Below are positions 1 through 8,167 of a DNA stretch of 64,000 nt, one piece after another (within the stretch, counting starts at the first letter, position 1; each line of letters begins with the position of its first letter). The translations under genes and the position numbers were made by a program. Source of the DNA: Haloarcula nitratireducens (GTDB lineage: Archaea; Halobacteriota; Halobacteria; Halobacteriales; Haloarculaceae); assembly GCF_019599505.1 (NCBI RefSeq), contig NZ_RKLT01000002.1, positions 496,001-560,000 of the forward strand. The letters are read 5' to 3'. Under the pieces are notes generated by a model. That model was not told where the DNA came from and made no database searches. It was given only the letters and a program-made list of their open reading frames with translations.

Positions 1-67
1 AGTGAGCCGATGTTCCCGGTCAGAAAATCGGGGTAGCTATTTGACCCTGCCCCCGGACTACCGTCGT

Positions 68-418
68 GTGACTGCGGAGCCGAGCCCACCGGACCTCTTC
101 GCGACGCTCGACGACGAGTACGCCCGCGACATCCTCGTGGCGACGAAGACGGAGCGACTGTCCGCGAAGGAACTCAGCGAGGAATGTGAGATGTCCCGGC
201 CGACGGTCTCGCGGCGCGTCAACGCCCTCGTCGAACAGGGACTCCTCGAAGAGTACACCCACGTCGACCCGGGAGGCCGACACTACCGGGAGTACGAGGC
301 GCGCCTCGAACGCGTCGAGGTGCTCCTCCGAGCGGAGGGGTTCGACGTTCAGATCGACTGGCGGCCCGACCCCGCCGACCGACTCACCTCGATCTTCCAA
401 GAGATGCGGAGCGACTGA
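68..418 (+). CDS. Winged helix-turn-helix transcriptional regulator
   Basis: A protein of about 116 residues whose centre (AKELSEECEMSRPTVSRRV) is a classic DNA-binding helix-turn-helix, followed by the wing (YTHVDPGGRHYREYEA). It is probably a transcription regulator of the haloarchaeal ArsR/MarR-like type. The frame stays open to the window edge, but I chose the GTG at 68 because a TATA-like stretch (tatttga, about 36-42) lies roughly 28 nt upstream, as expected for a leaderless haloarchaeal transcript. It lies 2 nt before the next small membrane-protein gene, so the two are surely co-transcribed. Its target is unknown; autoregulation of the pair is only inferred. Confidence 0.8.
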   Translation: MTAEPSPPDLFATLDDEYARDILVATKTERLSAKELSEECEMSRPTVSRRVNALVEQGLLEEYTHVDPGGRHYREYEARLERVEVLLRAEGFDVQIDWRPDPADRLTSIFQEMRSD

Positions 419-420
419 TA

Positions 421-696
421 ATGGAACACACGCTGTTCGTCATCGCCAAGCTGTTCACGACTGCACTGGCGCTGGTCATCGCGTATCAGGCCTACCGCGG
501 CTATCGGCGAAACGGGGCACAGTTACTGCTCTACGTCGGTTTCGGGTTCGGGTTGATCGGTCTCAGTGGCTTACTGGAGGGCGTGCTGTTCGAGGTGTTT
601 CGCGTCACTATCTTCGAATCGGGGTTCGTCGCGGCGGTGATCGCCGCACTGGGGATGATATCCATCCTCTACGCGCTCTACGCGCCGAACCCCTGA
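421..696 (+). CDS. Small haloarchaeal membrane protein (DUF7521-like)
   Basis: A 91-residue protein with three predicted membrane segments (about residues 5-22, 35-55 and 66-87) separated by a short basic loop (YRGYRRNG). No catalytic residues are visible. It follows the winged-helix regulator gene after only 2 nt, so it is translated from the same transcript. Such regulator plus three-helix membrane protein pairs are common in haloarchaea and usually uncharacterised. The DUF assignment is from memory of the family and is tentative. A role as membrane sensor or effector of the regulator is possible but not shown. Confidence 0.75.
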   Translation: MEHTLFVIAKLFTTALALVIAYQAYRGYRRNGAQLLLYVGFGFGLIGLSGLLEGVLFEVFRVTIFESGFVAAVIAALGMISILYALYAPNP

Positions 697-775
697 GCGG
701 CCGAGGCGGTACGTCAAGAGGATCGACCGCCGCAGCGGCCGTCGTCGGTGGCACCGTCTGCCGTCTGTAACTCCC

Positions 776-2092
776 CTACGTCTGCGGCCCGAGGTAGCCC
801 CAGGCCTGCAGTCGATCGCCGTCGCCGTCGATCCACCGCTCGCCGATGTCGTCGCGGTAGTACATGTTCGGCACGACGATATCGTCGATGCGGTCGTACG
901 CCTGCGCTCGGGCCCGTTGCATCGTCTCGCCTTTCCCCGTGACGACGAGGGGCATCCCGTTCTCGCCGGCGGCGCGCCACTGACCGTCGACGCTCTTCGC
1001 GTCTTCTACGTGAATCCCCTCGCGGCTCTCGGTCTGGAAGACGACGGCGGCGTTGCGCGAACTCTCGTCGTAGGTCTTCTCGTCGTCGAACGGGAAGGGG
1101 GGAAGGACGATGCGGACGCCGATCTGGTAGCCGTTGTGCACGTCGAGCTCGGGGCCGTTCCCGTGTGCGAGGTCGTAGAAGAACCGGCCGGTCGGCGACT
1201 CGAAGGACTCCTCTTGGAGCGCGATGGTCGGGTACCCGAACCGCGGGGTGAACTCCAGCGGGTAGATGCCGGTCTCGTTGACGATGCAGTTGATGTCGAT
1301 ACTCCCGACGTAGCCCTCCTCGGCGAGCCAGTCTTCGAGCTTCCCGAACGTCTCCTCGAACAGTTTGTTCCGCCCGCCCCAGAACATCGACGTGCCCATC
1401 TCGCCCGTCGACGGGCCGATGTTCCCCGGGAACAGTTTCTTGTGCTCGAAGTTGAAGTTGACCTGGTCGACGAACCCCTCGCCGTCGAAGAACCCACAGA
1501 TGGCGATCTCCACGCCCTCGACCTTCCGCTGGAGCTGGAAGCCCTTCATCCGGTGGCCCCACGCTTTCTTGTAGGCACGAAGGACGTCAACGACGTCGCT
1601 GCCGTCGTCCTCGTTGCCGACGTAGAGGAGTCGCTTGACGTTCTGCACCTCGCCGAGCGGTTTGATCACGTACGGCGCGGGATTCTCTCGGACGTGCTGG
1701 ATACCGGCGTCGAACTCCTCGAAGACGTGGTGTTCGACGGTGTTCACGCCGTGGCCTTCGAGAACCTCCATCGCGTACCCCCGGTCCTCTTCGAGCCGGT
1801 CGGTGTTCGGCGTGCCGCCGACGACCGCTTTCCCCCGCTCGCGGAGCTCTTGGGCGAGCGCACCAGTGCCGATGTCTGAACCGACCCAGATGTCGTCGAA
1901 GACGATCACGTCGGCCCACTCTACCTCAGCGCGCCAGTCGTCCGTCTTCGGAACGAACCCGTTGCCGATTTCTTTGTCCGATTCGGCTTCGATGTAGTAC
2001 TTCACGTCGTGGCCTTCTTGATGGACTTGCCAGGCCAGGTCGGTTATCAGCGCGGCGTCGGCCGAGACGAAGAGAAAGCGCTTCGATTCCAT
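776..2092 (-). CDS. ATP-grasp enzyme, phosphoribosylamine-glycine ligase-like (PurD paralogue)
   Basis: A 438-residue protein with an ATP-grasp fold. It has a Rossmann-like N-terminal domain (residues 1-110), a central ATP-grasp core with VIKPLGE and the metal/phosphate-binding GSIDINCIV...YPLEFTPRFGYP region, and a C-terminal part like PurD (GIHVEDAKSV, TGKGETMQRARAQAYDRI). It is annotated as phosphoribosylamine-glycine ligase in related genomes. The N-terminus (RFLFVSADAALITDLAWQV) lacks the glycine-rich GSGGREHAL signature of authentic GAR synthetase, so the true substrate may differ. It stands alone: the neighbour downstream is convergent, and upstream lies a 225-bp divergent promoter region. 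Confidence 0.75.
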   Translation of the reverse strand: MESKRFLFVSADAALITDLAWQVHQEGHDVKYYIEAESDKEIGNGFVPKTDDWRAEVEWADVIVFDDIWVGSDIGTGALAQELRERGKAVVGGTPNTDRLEEDRGYAMEVLEGHGVNTVEHHVFEEFDAGIQHVRENPAPYVIKPLGEVQNVKRLLYVGNEDDGSDVVDVLRAYKKAWGHRMKGFQLQRKVEGVEIAICGFFDGEGFVDQVNFNFEHKKLFPGNIGPSTGEMGTSMFWGGRNKLFEETFGKLEDWLAEEGYVGSIDINCIVNETGIYPLEFTPRFGYPTIALQEESFESPTGRFFYDLAHGNGPELDVHNGYQIGVRIVLPPFPFDDEKTYDESSRNAAVVFQTESREGIHVEDAKSVDGQWRAAGENGMPLVVTGKGETMQRARAQAYDRIDDIVVPNMYYRDDIGERWIDGDGDRLQAWGYLGPQT

Positions 2093-2287
2093 AGCTCCGC
2101 TTCACGCAGCGGAGACTTGAGTGTGGGTTACTGCATCGCGACACGCGACGAGTGACTATCTTGCCGGTAGCCCGGTCGCTCGTGCCCACGCCGGCGGGGG
2201 GCCGAGCGGATTTACGCCCCTTCCGTCGCCGTCACCGGCCGTCGCTCGTCGTCTGGGACAGGCGCAGGATTCTCCACGACGGGAACC

Positions 2288-2297
2288 GTTTTATCCC
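2288..2297 (+). promoter_or_regulatory. TATA-box promoter of the 90-aa acidic protein gene
   Basis: The T-rich gttttatccc is centred about 26 nt before the ATG at 2318, the standard geometry for a leaderless haloarchaeal transcript. It supports the choice of 2318 over the upstream TTG at 2300. Confidence 0.55.
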
Positions 2298-2317
2298 TCT
2301 TGGGAGAACCGCCGACT

Positions 2318-2590
2318 ATGACGCGCGAAGAACTCGCAACGGCCAGCGACTTGCTCGAATCCGCCGCCGAGGAGACGGACAGTGACGATGCCGGCGAACG
2401 CCTCTCGGAACTCGCCGACCAACTAGAGCACCTCTCGGCGGCCGACCGGGGCCCCGACCACGGCCGCCTCGCCCGCATCCAGTCGGCGCTCGACGAGATC
2501 GCCGGCGGGGACGGCGACGACGTGGCCGAGACGCTCGACGACGCCGACGACAAGATCAACGAGTACCGCTCGGACCTCGAAGGCGTCTGA
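2318..2590 (+). CDS. Small acidic haloarchaeal protein (DUF7553-like)
   Basis: A 90-residue, highly acidic, predicted all-helical protein (MTREELATASDLLESAAEE...). It has amphipathic heptad-like helices and no cysteines, histidine clusters or membrane segments. Similar small proteins occur throughout haloarchaea without known function; the DUF name is tentative. The ATG was preferred over an upstream TTG because a TATA-like box lies 26 nt upstream. The gene converges on the TIGR00300 gene, with 23 nt between the stops. A structural or protein-binding role is more likely than catalysis, but nothing shows it. Confidence 0.7.
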   Translation: MTREELATASDLLESAAEETDSDDAGERLSELADQLEHLSAADRGPDHGRLARIQSALDEIAGGDGDDVAETLDDADDKINEYRSDLEGV

Positions 2591-2613
2591 GGCGACGCGG
2601 TCGCGATCTGCGA

Positions 2614-3846
2614 CTATTCTGCCGTCTCGACCAGTTTCTCGGCTAGCATCGGGACGAACGTGCCGATGTCGGTGACCATCCCGACGGCCTGCGCCGAACC
2701 GCGGTCGAGCAGTTGCGTGACCGTCGCGGGGTTGATGTCGACGCAGACGACCCGCGTGGTCGAGGGGAGGCAGTTGCCGACGGCGACCGAGTGCAAGAGC
2801 GTCGAGAGCATCAGCACCATGTCGGCCTCGTGGGCCTGTTCGCGGATGGCGTTCTGGGCCTCGACGGCGTCGGTGATGGTGTCCGGAAGCGGGCCGTCGT
2901 CCCGGATCGACCCCGCCAGCACGAACGGGCGGTCGTTCTCGACGCACTCGTACATGACGCCCGATTCGATGGCTCCCGACTCGACGGCCTCGGGGATGGA
3001 GCCCTCGCGGATGACCTCGCTGATGGTGTAGATGTGGTGTTTGTGGCCGTGGCGGGCGTGGTCCAGCGTCTCGGTGTCGACGCCGAGCGACGTGCCGTAG
3101 AGGTCGCGCTCGATGTCGTGGACGGCGAAGCCGTTGCCGGCCGAGAGCATGTCGACGTACCCCTCGCGGACCAGTCGCGCGAGTTCCTCGCGGGCACCCG
3201 AGTGGATGAGCGCGGGGCCGCAGACGGCCAGCACCTTCCCGCCCTCCTTCTTCGTCTCCTCGATGGCGTTGGCTATCTTCTCGATGGTGGACTCGGAGGG
3301 GCGCTCCGAGGAGACGCCGCCCTGCATGAAGCCGAACGCGCCGCCGGAATCGCGGGGGCGTTCGGGCGGTTCGACCTTGATGCCGGTGTCGCCGGTGACG
3401 ATGCGGTCGCCCTCCTCGACGGCGTTGAGGACCTTGGTGTAGGCGCGGGGGTAGTCGCCGTCCTCCACGACCACTGCACAGTCCATCTCGATGTTCTCGA
3501 CGCTGATCCACTCGCCGTCGTAGCGGACGTACGTCGGGTGGTTCGTCGTCGAGTAGAAGCCGTGGGGGACGACCTGGTCGGCGGGCGCGGGTTCCAGCGT
3601 GGCGTCCTTGGGATCGGCGGGGTTCGCGCCGTTCTGGTGCAGTTCGTGGATGATCGACTGCAGGTGCGCGGGGTCGTCGGCCTCGACGAGGAGTCGGGCG
3701 TAGGATTCGTCTTCCTTGTGGCGGCCGATGTCGAACTCCTCGACGGAGAACGACCCGCCCATGTCCATCACGATGCCGAAACAGGCCTGCATCATCCCGG
3801 AGTCGATGATGTGACCCGACAGCTCCACCTCACGAGAGACGGTCAT
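2614..3846 (-). CDS. TIGR00300 family LOR/SDH-domain enzyme (ornithine cyclodeaminase / arginine-guanidine family)
   Basis: A 410-residue protein of the archaeal/cyanobacterial TIGR00300 family. The N-terminal half (VELSGHIIDSGMMQACF, residues 5-100) is the LOR/SDH domain. The C-terminal half carries a Rossmann-like NAD-binding fold (GKVLAVCGPALIHSGAREEL; MLSAGNGFAVHDIE). Relatives include a NAD-dependent ornithine cyclodeaminase in Methanococcus and the C-terminal module of cyanobacterial arginine dihydrolases. A role in arginine/ornithine-to-proline metabolism is therefore likely. The ATG at 3846 starts the conserved domain; an in-frame extension upstream to 3987 is basic and lacks family similarity. 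The 128-residue gene on the same strand ends 73 nt upstream. Confidence 0.85.
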   Translation of the reverse strand: MTVSREVELSGHIIDSGMMQACFGIVMDMGGSFSVEEFDIGRHKEDESYARLLVEADDPAHLQSIIHELHQNGANPADPKDATLEPAPADQVVPHGFYSTTNHPTYVRYDGEWISVENIEMDCAVVVEDGDYPRAYTKVLNAVEEGDRIVTGDTGIKVEPPERPRDSGGAFGFMQGGVSSERPSESTIEKIANAIEETKKEGGKVLAVCGPALIHSGAREELARLVREGYVDMLSAGNGFAVHDIERDLYGTSLGVDTETLDHARHGHKHHIYTISEVIREGSIPEAVESGAIESGVMYECVENDRPFVLAGSIRDDGPLPDTITDAVEAQNAIREQAHEADMVLMLSTLLHSVAVGNCLPSTTRVVCVDINPATVTQLLDRGSAQAVGMVTDIGTFVPMLAEKLVETAE

Positions 3847-3919
3847 GGACGGGAAATGGGGGCAATCGGGTAAGACGGTTTTGGGTCCGCGATAGCCCTC
3901 GTCCCGCCGTCTCGGCGCG

Positions 3920-4306
3920 CTACGTCGCGTCGACTCGGCGCTCGACGGTCCACTGACAGTCGGCGTCGGCCGCCCGCAGTCGGTCATAGAACCGCCGTAG
4001 GCCGTCGGGTTCGGTCGTCGGGAGGACGTGCAGGCGGACGGTCCCGTCGCGGACGGCCACGCGGAACACGTCGGCCGTCTCCTCGTCGCGGACCAGCCAC
4101 AGCGGCATCGGCAGGTCGTGGAAGTCGCCGTAGCGGTACGGCCCGTCGGCGAGGAGGCCGCGCACCGTCGCGGCGAGTTCCGGCGTCGCTCGCTCCTCGC
4201 CGGGGACGAGTTCGAACTCCGTACCGCCCTCGTACTCGACCCCCTCGTCGTAGGGGTAGCGGCGTTTCGGGTGGGCGGGAATCGAGAACGACGGCTCGGT
4301 CGTCAT
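3920..4306 (-). CDS. Conserved haloarchaeal protein of unknown function
   Basis: A 128-residue soluble acidic protein (MTTEPSFSIPAHPKRRYPYDEGVEYEGG...). It shows a mix of beta-strand stretches (LWLVRDEETADVFRVAV; TVRLHVLP) and a C-terminal helix ending in WTVERRVDAT. No Cys pair, P-loop or membrane segment is visible, and I do not recognise a named family. The ATG at 4306 is chosen over an in-frame start five codons upstream. It lies on the same strand upstream of the TIGR00300 enzyme gene, with a 73-nt gap, so they may be co-transcribed, though the gap is large enough for a separate promoter. Confidence 0.6.
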   Translation of the reverse strand: MTTEPSFSIPAHPKRRYPYDEGVEYEGGTEFELVPGEERATPELAATVRGLLADGPYRYGDFHDLPMPLWLVRDEETADVFRVAVRDGTVRLHVLPTTEPDGLRRFYDRLRAADADCQWTVERRVDAT

Positions 4307-4356
4307 GCGGCTTGGTGACACGTTAGGTCGCCATCCCGTTTAAAGTCGCGGGCGGA

Positions 4357-5118
4357 TCATGCCGGGTCGGGGTCTCCCGACAGCGTCATCGCGACGCTGT
4401 ACATCCGGCCGACCGATTCGGAGCCGATGGTCGCTTCCAGTTCGTCGGCCCGTTCTACGAGCGGATCGCCCAGTTCCGGCGGGAGCCGCGCGGCGGCGTC
4501 GCGGACCGCCGCGGCGTGCGCCGAGAGGTGGCTCGCGGTCCACGGCACCGGGTCGAGCAACGTCTTCTGCCGGTCGAAACTCCAGCCGTGGCCGGCGAAC
4601 AGCCGGCGGAGGAACCGAGCCGGGTAGAAAGAGAGAGCGGGTCGACCGTCAGCGAGTTCCGTAGCGGCGTTCTCAACGGCGAAGAGCGCTCGAACGGCGG
4701 CGTCGTCGGGGAGCGGCGCGTAGTCGTCGACGACGAGCTGTGCCCCCGGCGAGGCGACGCGGGTGAGTGCGGCGGCGATCGAATCCAGCGCGGCGGGTGC
4801 GAGGACGTTGCAGAGTCCGTGAGCGGTGACGAGGTCGACGGCGTCGCTGCGCAGCGGCGTCTCTCGGAGGTCGGCCTTGACGACGACCAGTCGGTCGGCC
4901 GCCGCTCCGCACCGCTCGCGCACCGTCCGGGCGTGGTCGGCGTCGTCGGTGACGGCGTAGACGCGCTCTGCGCCTGCCGCCAGTAGCCCCGCGGTAGTGT
5001 TACCGACGCCGGCCCCGGCCTCCAGACAGACGCGGCCCTCGATCGGTCTGTCGGCCAGCGCCGCCTCGACCGTCTGCGGGACGCTCGCCGTTTCCGCTCC
5101 GCCGTTCCCGCTCGCCAC
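4357..5118 (-). CDS. Class I SAM-dependent methyltransferase
   Basis: A 253-residue protein with the SAM-binding motif I CLEAGAGVGNTT (about residues 31-42), an acidic residue after beta-2 (YAVTDD), motif ADLRETPLRSDAVDLVTAH, and a Rossmann-type seven-strand core through about residue 160. The C-terminal 90 residues are helical and probably form the substrate cap. The substrate is unknown; the fold says only methyl transfer from S-adenosylmethionine. It begins 3 nt after the stop of the aldo/keto reductase gene, so the two form an operon. Nothing in the pair reveals the pathway. Confidence 0.85.
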   Translation of the reverse strand: MASGNGGAETASVPQTVEAALADRPIEGRVCLEAGAGVGNTTAGLLAAGAERVYAVTDDADHARTVRERCGAAADRLVVVKADLRETPLRSDAVDLVTAHGLCNVLAPAALDSIAAALTRVASPGAQLVVDDYAPLPDDAAVRALFAVENAATELADGRPALSFYPARFLRRLFAGHGWSFDRQKTLLDPVPWTASHLSAHAAAVRDAAARLPPELGDPLVERADELEATIGSESVGRMYSVAMTLSGDPDPA

Positions 5119-5121
5119 GGT

Positions 5122-6006
5122 TCAGTGGTGGAGCTGTTCGGGAACCGGGCTGTCGTCGTGTCGCGCTTCCTCGACGAGCGATCGCTGTGCGGCCTCGTCC
5201 ATCCCGTCGTAGCGCGAGGCGGCGTCCACGACCATCGTCACGAGCTTCGGGTCGCCCGGCGAGACGACCGTCGTCAGGCCCTGCGAGGCCGCGAAGTCGA
5301 AGCGGTCGCGGATGGTCTCGGGCGTATCGACCGGTTCGTACCAGTTCGCGTACGGGCGGTCTTCCTCGGCGAGTTCGGAGGTGGGCGGCCACGACCCCTT
5401 CGCGAAGGCCTTGATGCCGAGCGTGCCGATGTCCTCCTCCTCGGCCCGCTCCAAGACGGCTTCGTAGTCGTGTTCGCCGTCCTCTTTCGCGACGACGACG
5501 GGGTTCAGCGGGAACATCACCGTCTCCAGGTCGTCGATGCGATCGATGGCCGAGCGGATGAGGTCGGGGTCGCCGTGGCTCGTCAGGCCGAGGTGGTCTA
5601 TCTTCCCGTCGTCCATCGCGTCTCGGACCGCCGCCAGCGCGCCGTCGTCGCCCGTGATCTCCTCCAGTTCGGACTCGTACTCCAGCCCGTGGATCTGGTA
5701 GAGGTCGATGGTATCGATTCCCAGTCTGTCGAGCGAGCGGTCGATTTTCGCCGCCGCGCCGTCGTAGTCCCGCTCCTGGGTCTTACAGCCGAGGAAGATG
5801 TCCTCGCGGTGCTGGCGGAGTTTCGGCCCGAGTTTGAGTTCGGCGTCGCCGTAGGTCGGCGCGACGTCGAAGTGGTTGACGCCGTGGTCGAGGACGTGTT
5901 CGACCATCTGGTTCGCGCCCTCCTGTTCGAGCCAGTTGAGCGCGATGGTCCCGAACGTCGCGACCGTGCTGTCGTGGCCTGTCGTGCCGAGCGGTCGAGT
6001 CTCCAT
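5122..6006 (-). CDS. Aldo/keto reductase
   Basis: A 294-residue NAD(P)H-dependent oxidoreductase of the (beta/alpha)8 AKR superfamily. Visible catalytic elements are Asp and Tyr in NHFDVAPTYGDAE (Asp/Tyr of the tetrad), Lys in LGCKTQERD, and the His in IDLYQIHGL, followed by the phosphate-binding C-terminal region. An internal HLGLTSHGDPDLIRS strand-helix is typical. The ATG at 6006 is favoured because a T-rich box (gttttgcgcg on the minus strand) lies about 27 nt upstream; a GTG-like start three codons earlier is possible. It is followed after 3 nt by the methyltransferase gene and is divergent from the SRAP gene. The substrate is unknown. Confidence 0.85.
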   Translation of the reverse strand: METRPLGTTGHDSTVATFGTIALNWLEQEGANQMVEHVLDHGVNHFDVAPTYGDAELKLGPKLRQHREDIFLGCKTQERDYDGAAAKIDRSLDRLGIDTIDLYQIHGLEYESELEEITGDDGALAAVRDAMDDGKIDHLGLTSHGDPDLIRSAIDRIDDLETVMFPLNPVVVAKEDGEHDYEAVLERAEEEDIGTLGIKAFAKGSWPPTSELAEEDRPYANWYEPVDTPETIRDRFDFAASQGLTTVVSPGDPKLVTMVVDAASRYDGMDEAAQRSLVEEARHDDSPVPEQLHH

Positions 6007-6088
6007 ATCGGGCACTCGGGCCGGACGCGCAAAACTGTTCGGCGGTCCGCGGCGAGGACTTTTGCGCGTCGCCGCCCTCCCTTCGGGT

Positions 6089-6844
6089 ATGTGTGGCCGC
6101 TATAGCCTGTTCGCGCCGCCCGACGAGATCGAGGAGCGCTTCGACGCCACGTTCGACTTCGAGTTCGAACCGCGTTACAACGCCGCGCCGAGTCAGCCGC
6201 TGCCCGTCGTCACGACCGAGGAACCCGACACCATCCAGCGGATGGAGTGGGGCCTCGTCCCGACGTGGGCCGAGAACCGCTCGGACCACGCCTACATCAA
6301 CGCCCGCGCCGAGACGCTCGCCGAGAAGCGCTCGTTCGCCGACGCTTACGAATCGCGGAGATGTCTGGTGCCCGCCAACGGGTTCTACGAGTGGAAGGAG
6401 AGCGCGGAACGGAGTTCCGCGGATAGTCGAGCGGCGAAGCCGCGAGACAGCGGCGGGAACAAGCAGCCCTACCGCGTCTGTCTCCCCGACGACGACCTGT
6501 TCGCGATGGCCGGCCTCTACGAGCGGTGGAAACCGCCGCAGCGACAGTCGGAACTGGGCGAGTACGGAGCGAATACGGCCAACGGCGAGGACGGCGAAGA
6601 CGACGTCGTGGAGACGTTCACCATCGTGACTACGGAACCGAACGACGCGGTGCGGGACCTCCACCATCGGATGGCCGTCGTGCTCGCGCCCGGCGAGGAG
6701 GAGACGTGGCTCACGGGCGAGACGAACGAGGCGGCGGATCTGCTCGACCCGTACGACGGCCCGATGCGGACTTACCCCATCTCGACGGCGGTCAACAGCC
6801 CGAGTAACGACTCGCCGGAGATCATCGACGAAGTGCAGGTGTAG
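6089..6844 (+). CDS. SRAP domain protein (HMCES/YedK family, abasic-site DNA crosslinker)
   Basis: A 251-residue SOS-response-associated-peptidase-domain protein. The initiator Met is followed by catalytic Cys2 (MCGRYSLF), then Asn31 (YNAAPSQ), Glu101 (NGFYEW) and His193 (HHRMAVVL), the residues known in HMCES/YedK to form the thiazolidine crosslink with abasic sites in single-stranded DNA and to process the protein. The start is fixed because Cys must be residue 2. Two low-complexity insertions (about residues 104-125 and 149-173) interrupt the fold. The first is encoded by short perfect palindromes at 6404-6420 and 6431-6443. The gene is divergent from the AKR gene. Function in replication-associated abasic-site protection is inferred from the family. 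Confidence 0.92.
   Translation: MCGRYSLFAPPDEIEERFDATFDFEFEPRYNAAPSQPLPVVTTEEPDTIQRMEWGLVPTWAENRSDHAYINARAETLAEKRSFADAYESRRCLVPANGFYEWKESAERSSADSRAAKPRDSGGNKQPYRVCLPDDDLFAMAGLYERWKPPQRQSELGEYGANTANGEDGEDDVVETFTIVTTEPNDAVRDLHHRMAVVLAPGEEETWLTGETNEAADLLDPYDGPMRTYPISTAVNSPSNDSPEIIDEVQV
6404..6443. repeat. Two adjacent palindromes with trinucleotide spacers inside the SRAP gene
   Basis: gcggaac-gga-gttccgc (6404-6420) and gcggc-gaa-gccgc (6431-6443) are perfect inverted repeats with GGA and GAA spacers. They encode the Ser/Ala/Arg-rich insertion of the SRAP protein. The same design recurs in intergenic repeats elsewhere in this window. Confidence 0.7.
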
Positions 6845-6882
6845 CGTCGCTCGCAGAGCGCGTCTTCTACTATAAGCCGGGC

Positions 6883-7299
6883 TTAGCGGATAAATTCGTG
6901 CGGATTAGTATCTTCCGTGAGCACGCGGGAGTCGTCGTCTCCGTTCTCGAAAACCTCGCCGGACAGCAGTAAGTAGAGCGAGCTGCCGACCCACAGGAAG
7001 ATACCGGCGAGTGGAACGGCGATCTCGCTCCCAGAGAGCAACGGAAGTACCTGCACGATGGCGAGCCCAGCAAAGCAGCCGATCCCGAGCCACCTCCCCC
7101 ACGGCTTTCGGTAACCGATGCCGACGCCCGCGGGAACGAGCAACAGGCCGAGGGCGAGCCGACTGCCGCCGAGGACGAGCGTGCCGATGCTGATAGCGGA
7201 GAGGAGCGTGATGATGCCGGAGGCAGTGTGGACCAAACCGAAGACACAGGCGAGGACGGCGAGCAGAGATAGCGCTCGCGCGTCGCTGTTCGATGCCAT
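6883..7299 (-). CDS. Small integral membrane protein
   Basis: A 138-residue protein with four predicted membrane helices (about residues 8-26, 30-60 as two close helices, 71-90 and 93-112) and an acidic cytoplasmic tail (ENGDDDSRVLTEDTNPHEF). No transport or enzymatic motif is visible, and I do not recognise the family with certainty. It converges on the SRAP gene; a near-perfect palindrome (taagccgggctta, 6873-6885) overlaps its stop codon and may serve as the shared 3' end. It lies downstream of the aIF2-beta gene on the same strand, with a 61-nt gap. Confidence 0.7.
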   Translation of the reverse strand: MASNSDARALSLLAVLACVFGLVHTASGIITLLSAISIGTLVLGGSRLALGLLLVPAGVGIGYRKPWGRWLGIGCFAGLAIVQVLPLLSGSEIAVPLAGIFLWVGSSLYLLLSGEVFENGDDDSRVLTEDTNPHEFIR

Positions 7300-7360
7300 G
7301 TCCGCGAATCGAACGGGTGAAATAAAGCTCTAGTGGGCGCGGAAATGAGAGCGAGCGGTC

Positions 7361-7972
7361 TCAGGCGACGCGGCCGAACGCCAGCGTCCCGCTGATGCTG
7401 TCGATGTAGGCCTCGACGACCTGTCCCTCGCGCGCGCCGGAGACGAAGATGGTGTACTTGCCCTTCTCGGCGACGCCGTCGCCCTCGCGGCCGGTGCCGG
7501 TGATCTTGACCTCGTAGGTCTCGCCCTCTTCGAGCGTGGGCGTCTGCTGTTGGGTCGTGTTGGTCGCGCCCTTCTGGACCGGGCGGAAGGCACCGCAGGC
7601 CTGACAGCGGAGCATGTCGACGCCGTCCTCGGTCTTGAGGACGGTGTCGGGCAGGCCGCACTCCGAACAGGTGACGTACTCGGCGACGTAGGCGTCGATG
7701 GCCGCCTGGAAGTCGCCCTCGTCGAACGAGCCGTTGTATCGGGCCTGGTCGCCGTCGAACTGGCCGTTGGTCCCGAACTCGCGCTGGATGGCGCGGTGGA
7801 GGTGCTGGGCGTCCCGCGAGAGCGCGTCGGAGATCGAACTGAGGTTGGTCAGCCGGGTGAACGCCCCGTCAGTCTGCCACTCGGGGTCCGGGATCGAGAG
7901 GCGGTCGCCGGCCTCTCTGGGCTGGTCTGGCAGCACGTCGTATGCGCGGTCGAGCGCCGCTTCGTAGTTCAT
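7361..7972 (-). CDS. Translation initiation factor aIF2 subunit beta with C-terminal TRAM domain
   Basis: A 203-residue archaeal initiation factor 2 beta subunit. Residues 1-30 form the gamma-binding N-terminal helix, 30-100 the central alpha/beta domain, and 100-130 the zinc ribbon with C102, C105, C123 and C126. Residues 145-203 add a TRAM-like beta-barrel RNA-binding domain (ETYEVKITGTGREGDGVAEK), a fusion characteristic of haloarchaea and longer than the usual archaeal aIF2-beta of about 140 residues. It acts in the aIF2 ternary complex that delivers initiator tRNA. A TATA box (gacgtatatg region, 7994-8002) lies 26 nt upstream, so the mRNA is probably leaderless. Confidence 0.95.
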   Translation of the reverse strand: MNYEAALDRAYDVLPDQPREAGDRLSIPDPEWQTDGAFTRLTNLSSISDALSRDAQHLHRAIQREFGTNGQFDGDQARYNGSFDEGDFQAAIDAYVAEYVTCSECGLPDTVLKTEDGVDMLRCQACGAFRPVQKGATNTTQQQTPTLEEGETYEVKITGTGREGDGVAEKGKYTIFVSGAREGQVVEAYIDSISGTLAFGRVA

Positions 7973-7992
7973 ATCTGCTAGAGAGGAGTCCG

Positions 7993-8002
7993 ACGTATAT
8001 GC
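7993..8002 (-). promoter_or_regulatory. TATA-box promoter of the aIF2-beta gene
   Basis: On the minus strand the sequence reads gcatatacgt, centred about 26 nt before the ATG at 7972, matching archaeal TATA spacing for a leaderless message. Confidence 0.6.
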
Positions 8003-8167
8003 GTTCTGTGATAGCCGCTGTCAGCGCGCCGACTCGGTAGTCGCTTCGACACACATAGTGACCGAGCGGCCGGTAAGCCCGGCTTCGCTGGCGATACGGT
8101 CGCCGTACCGAAAGTCGACGAGGCTATGTTGGTCATAACAAACCCCGGCTCTCGGCTTGCTCCCCCC

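Noticed and set aside
3847..3987. N-terminal extension of the TIGR00300 gene
   Set aside because: The extra 47 residues are Arg/Ser/Pro-rich and overlap the neighbouring gene; the family starts at the internal Met.
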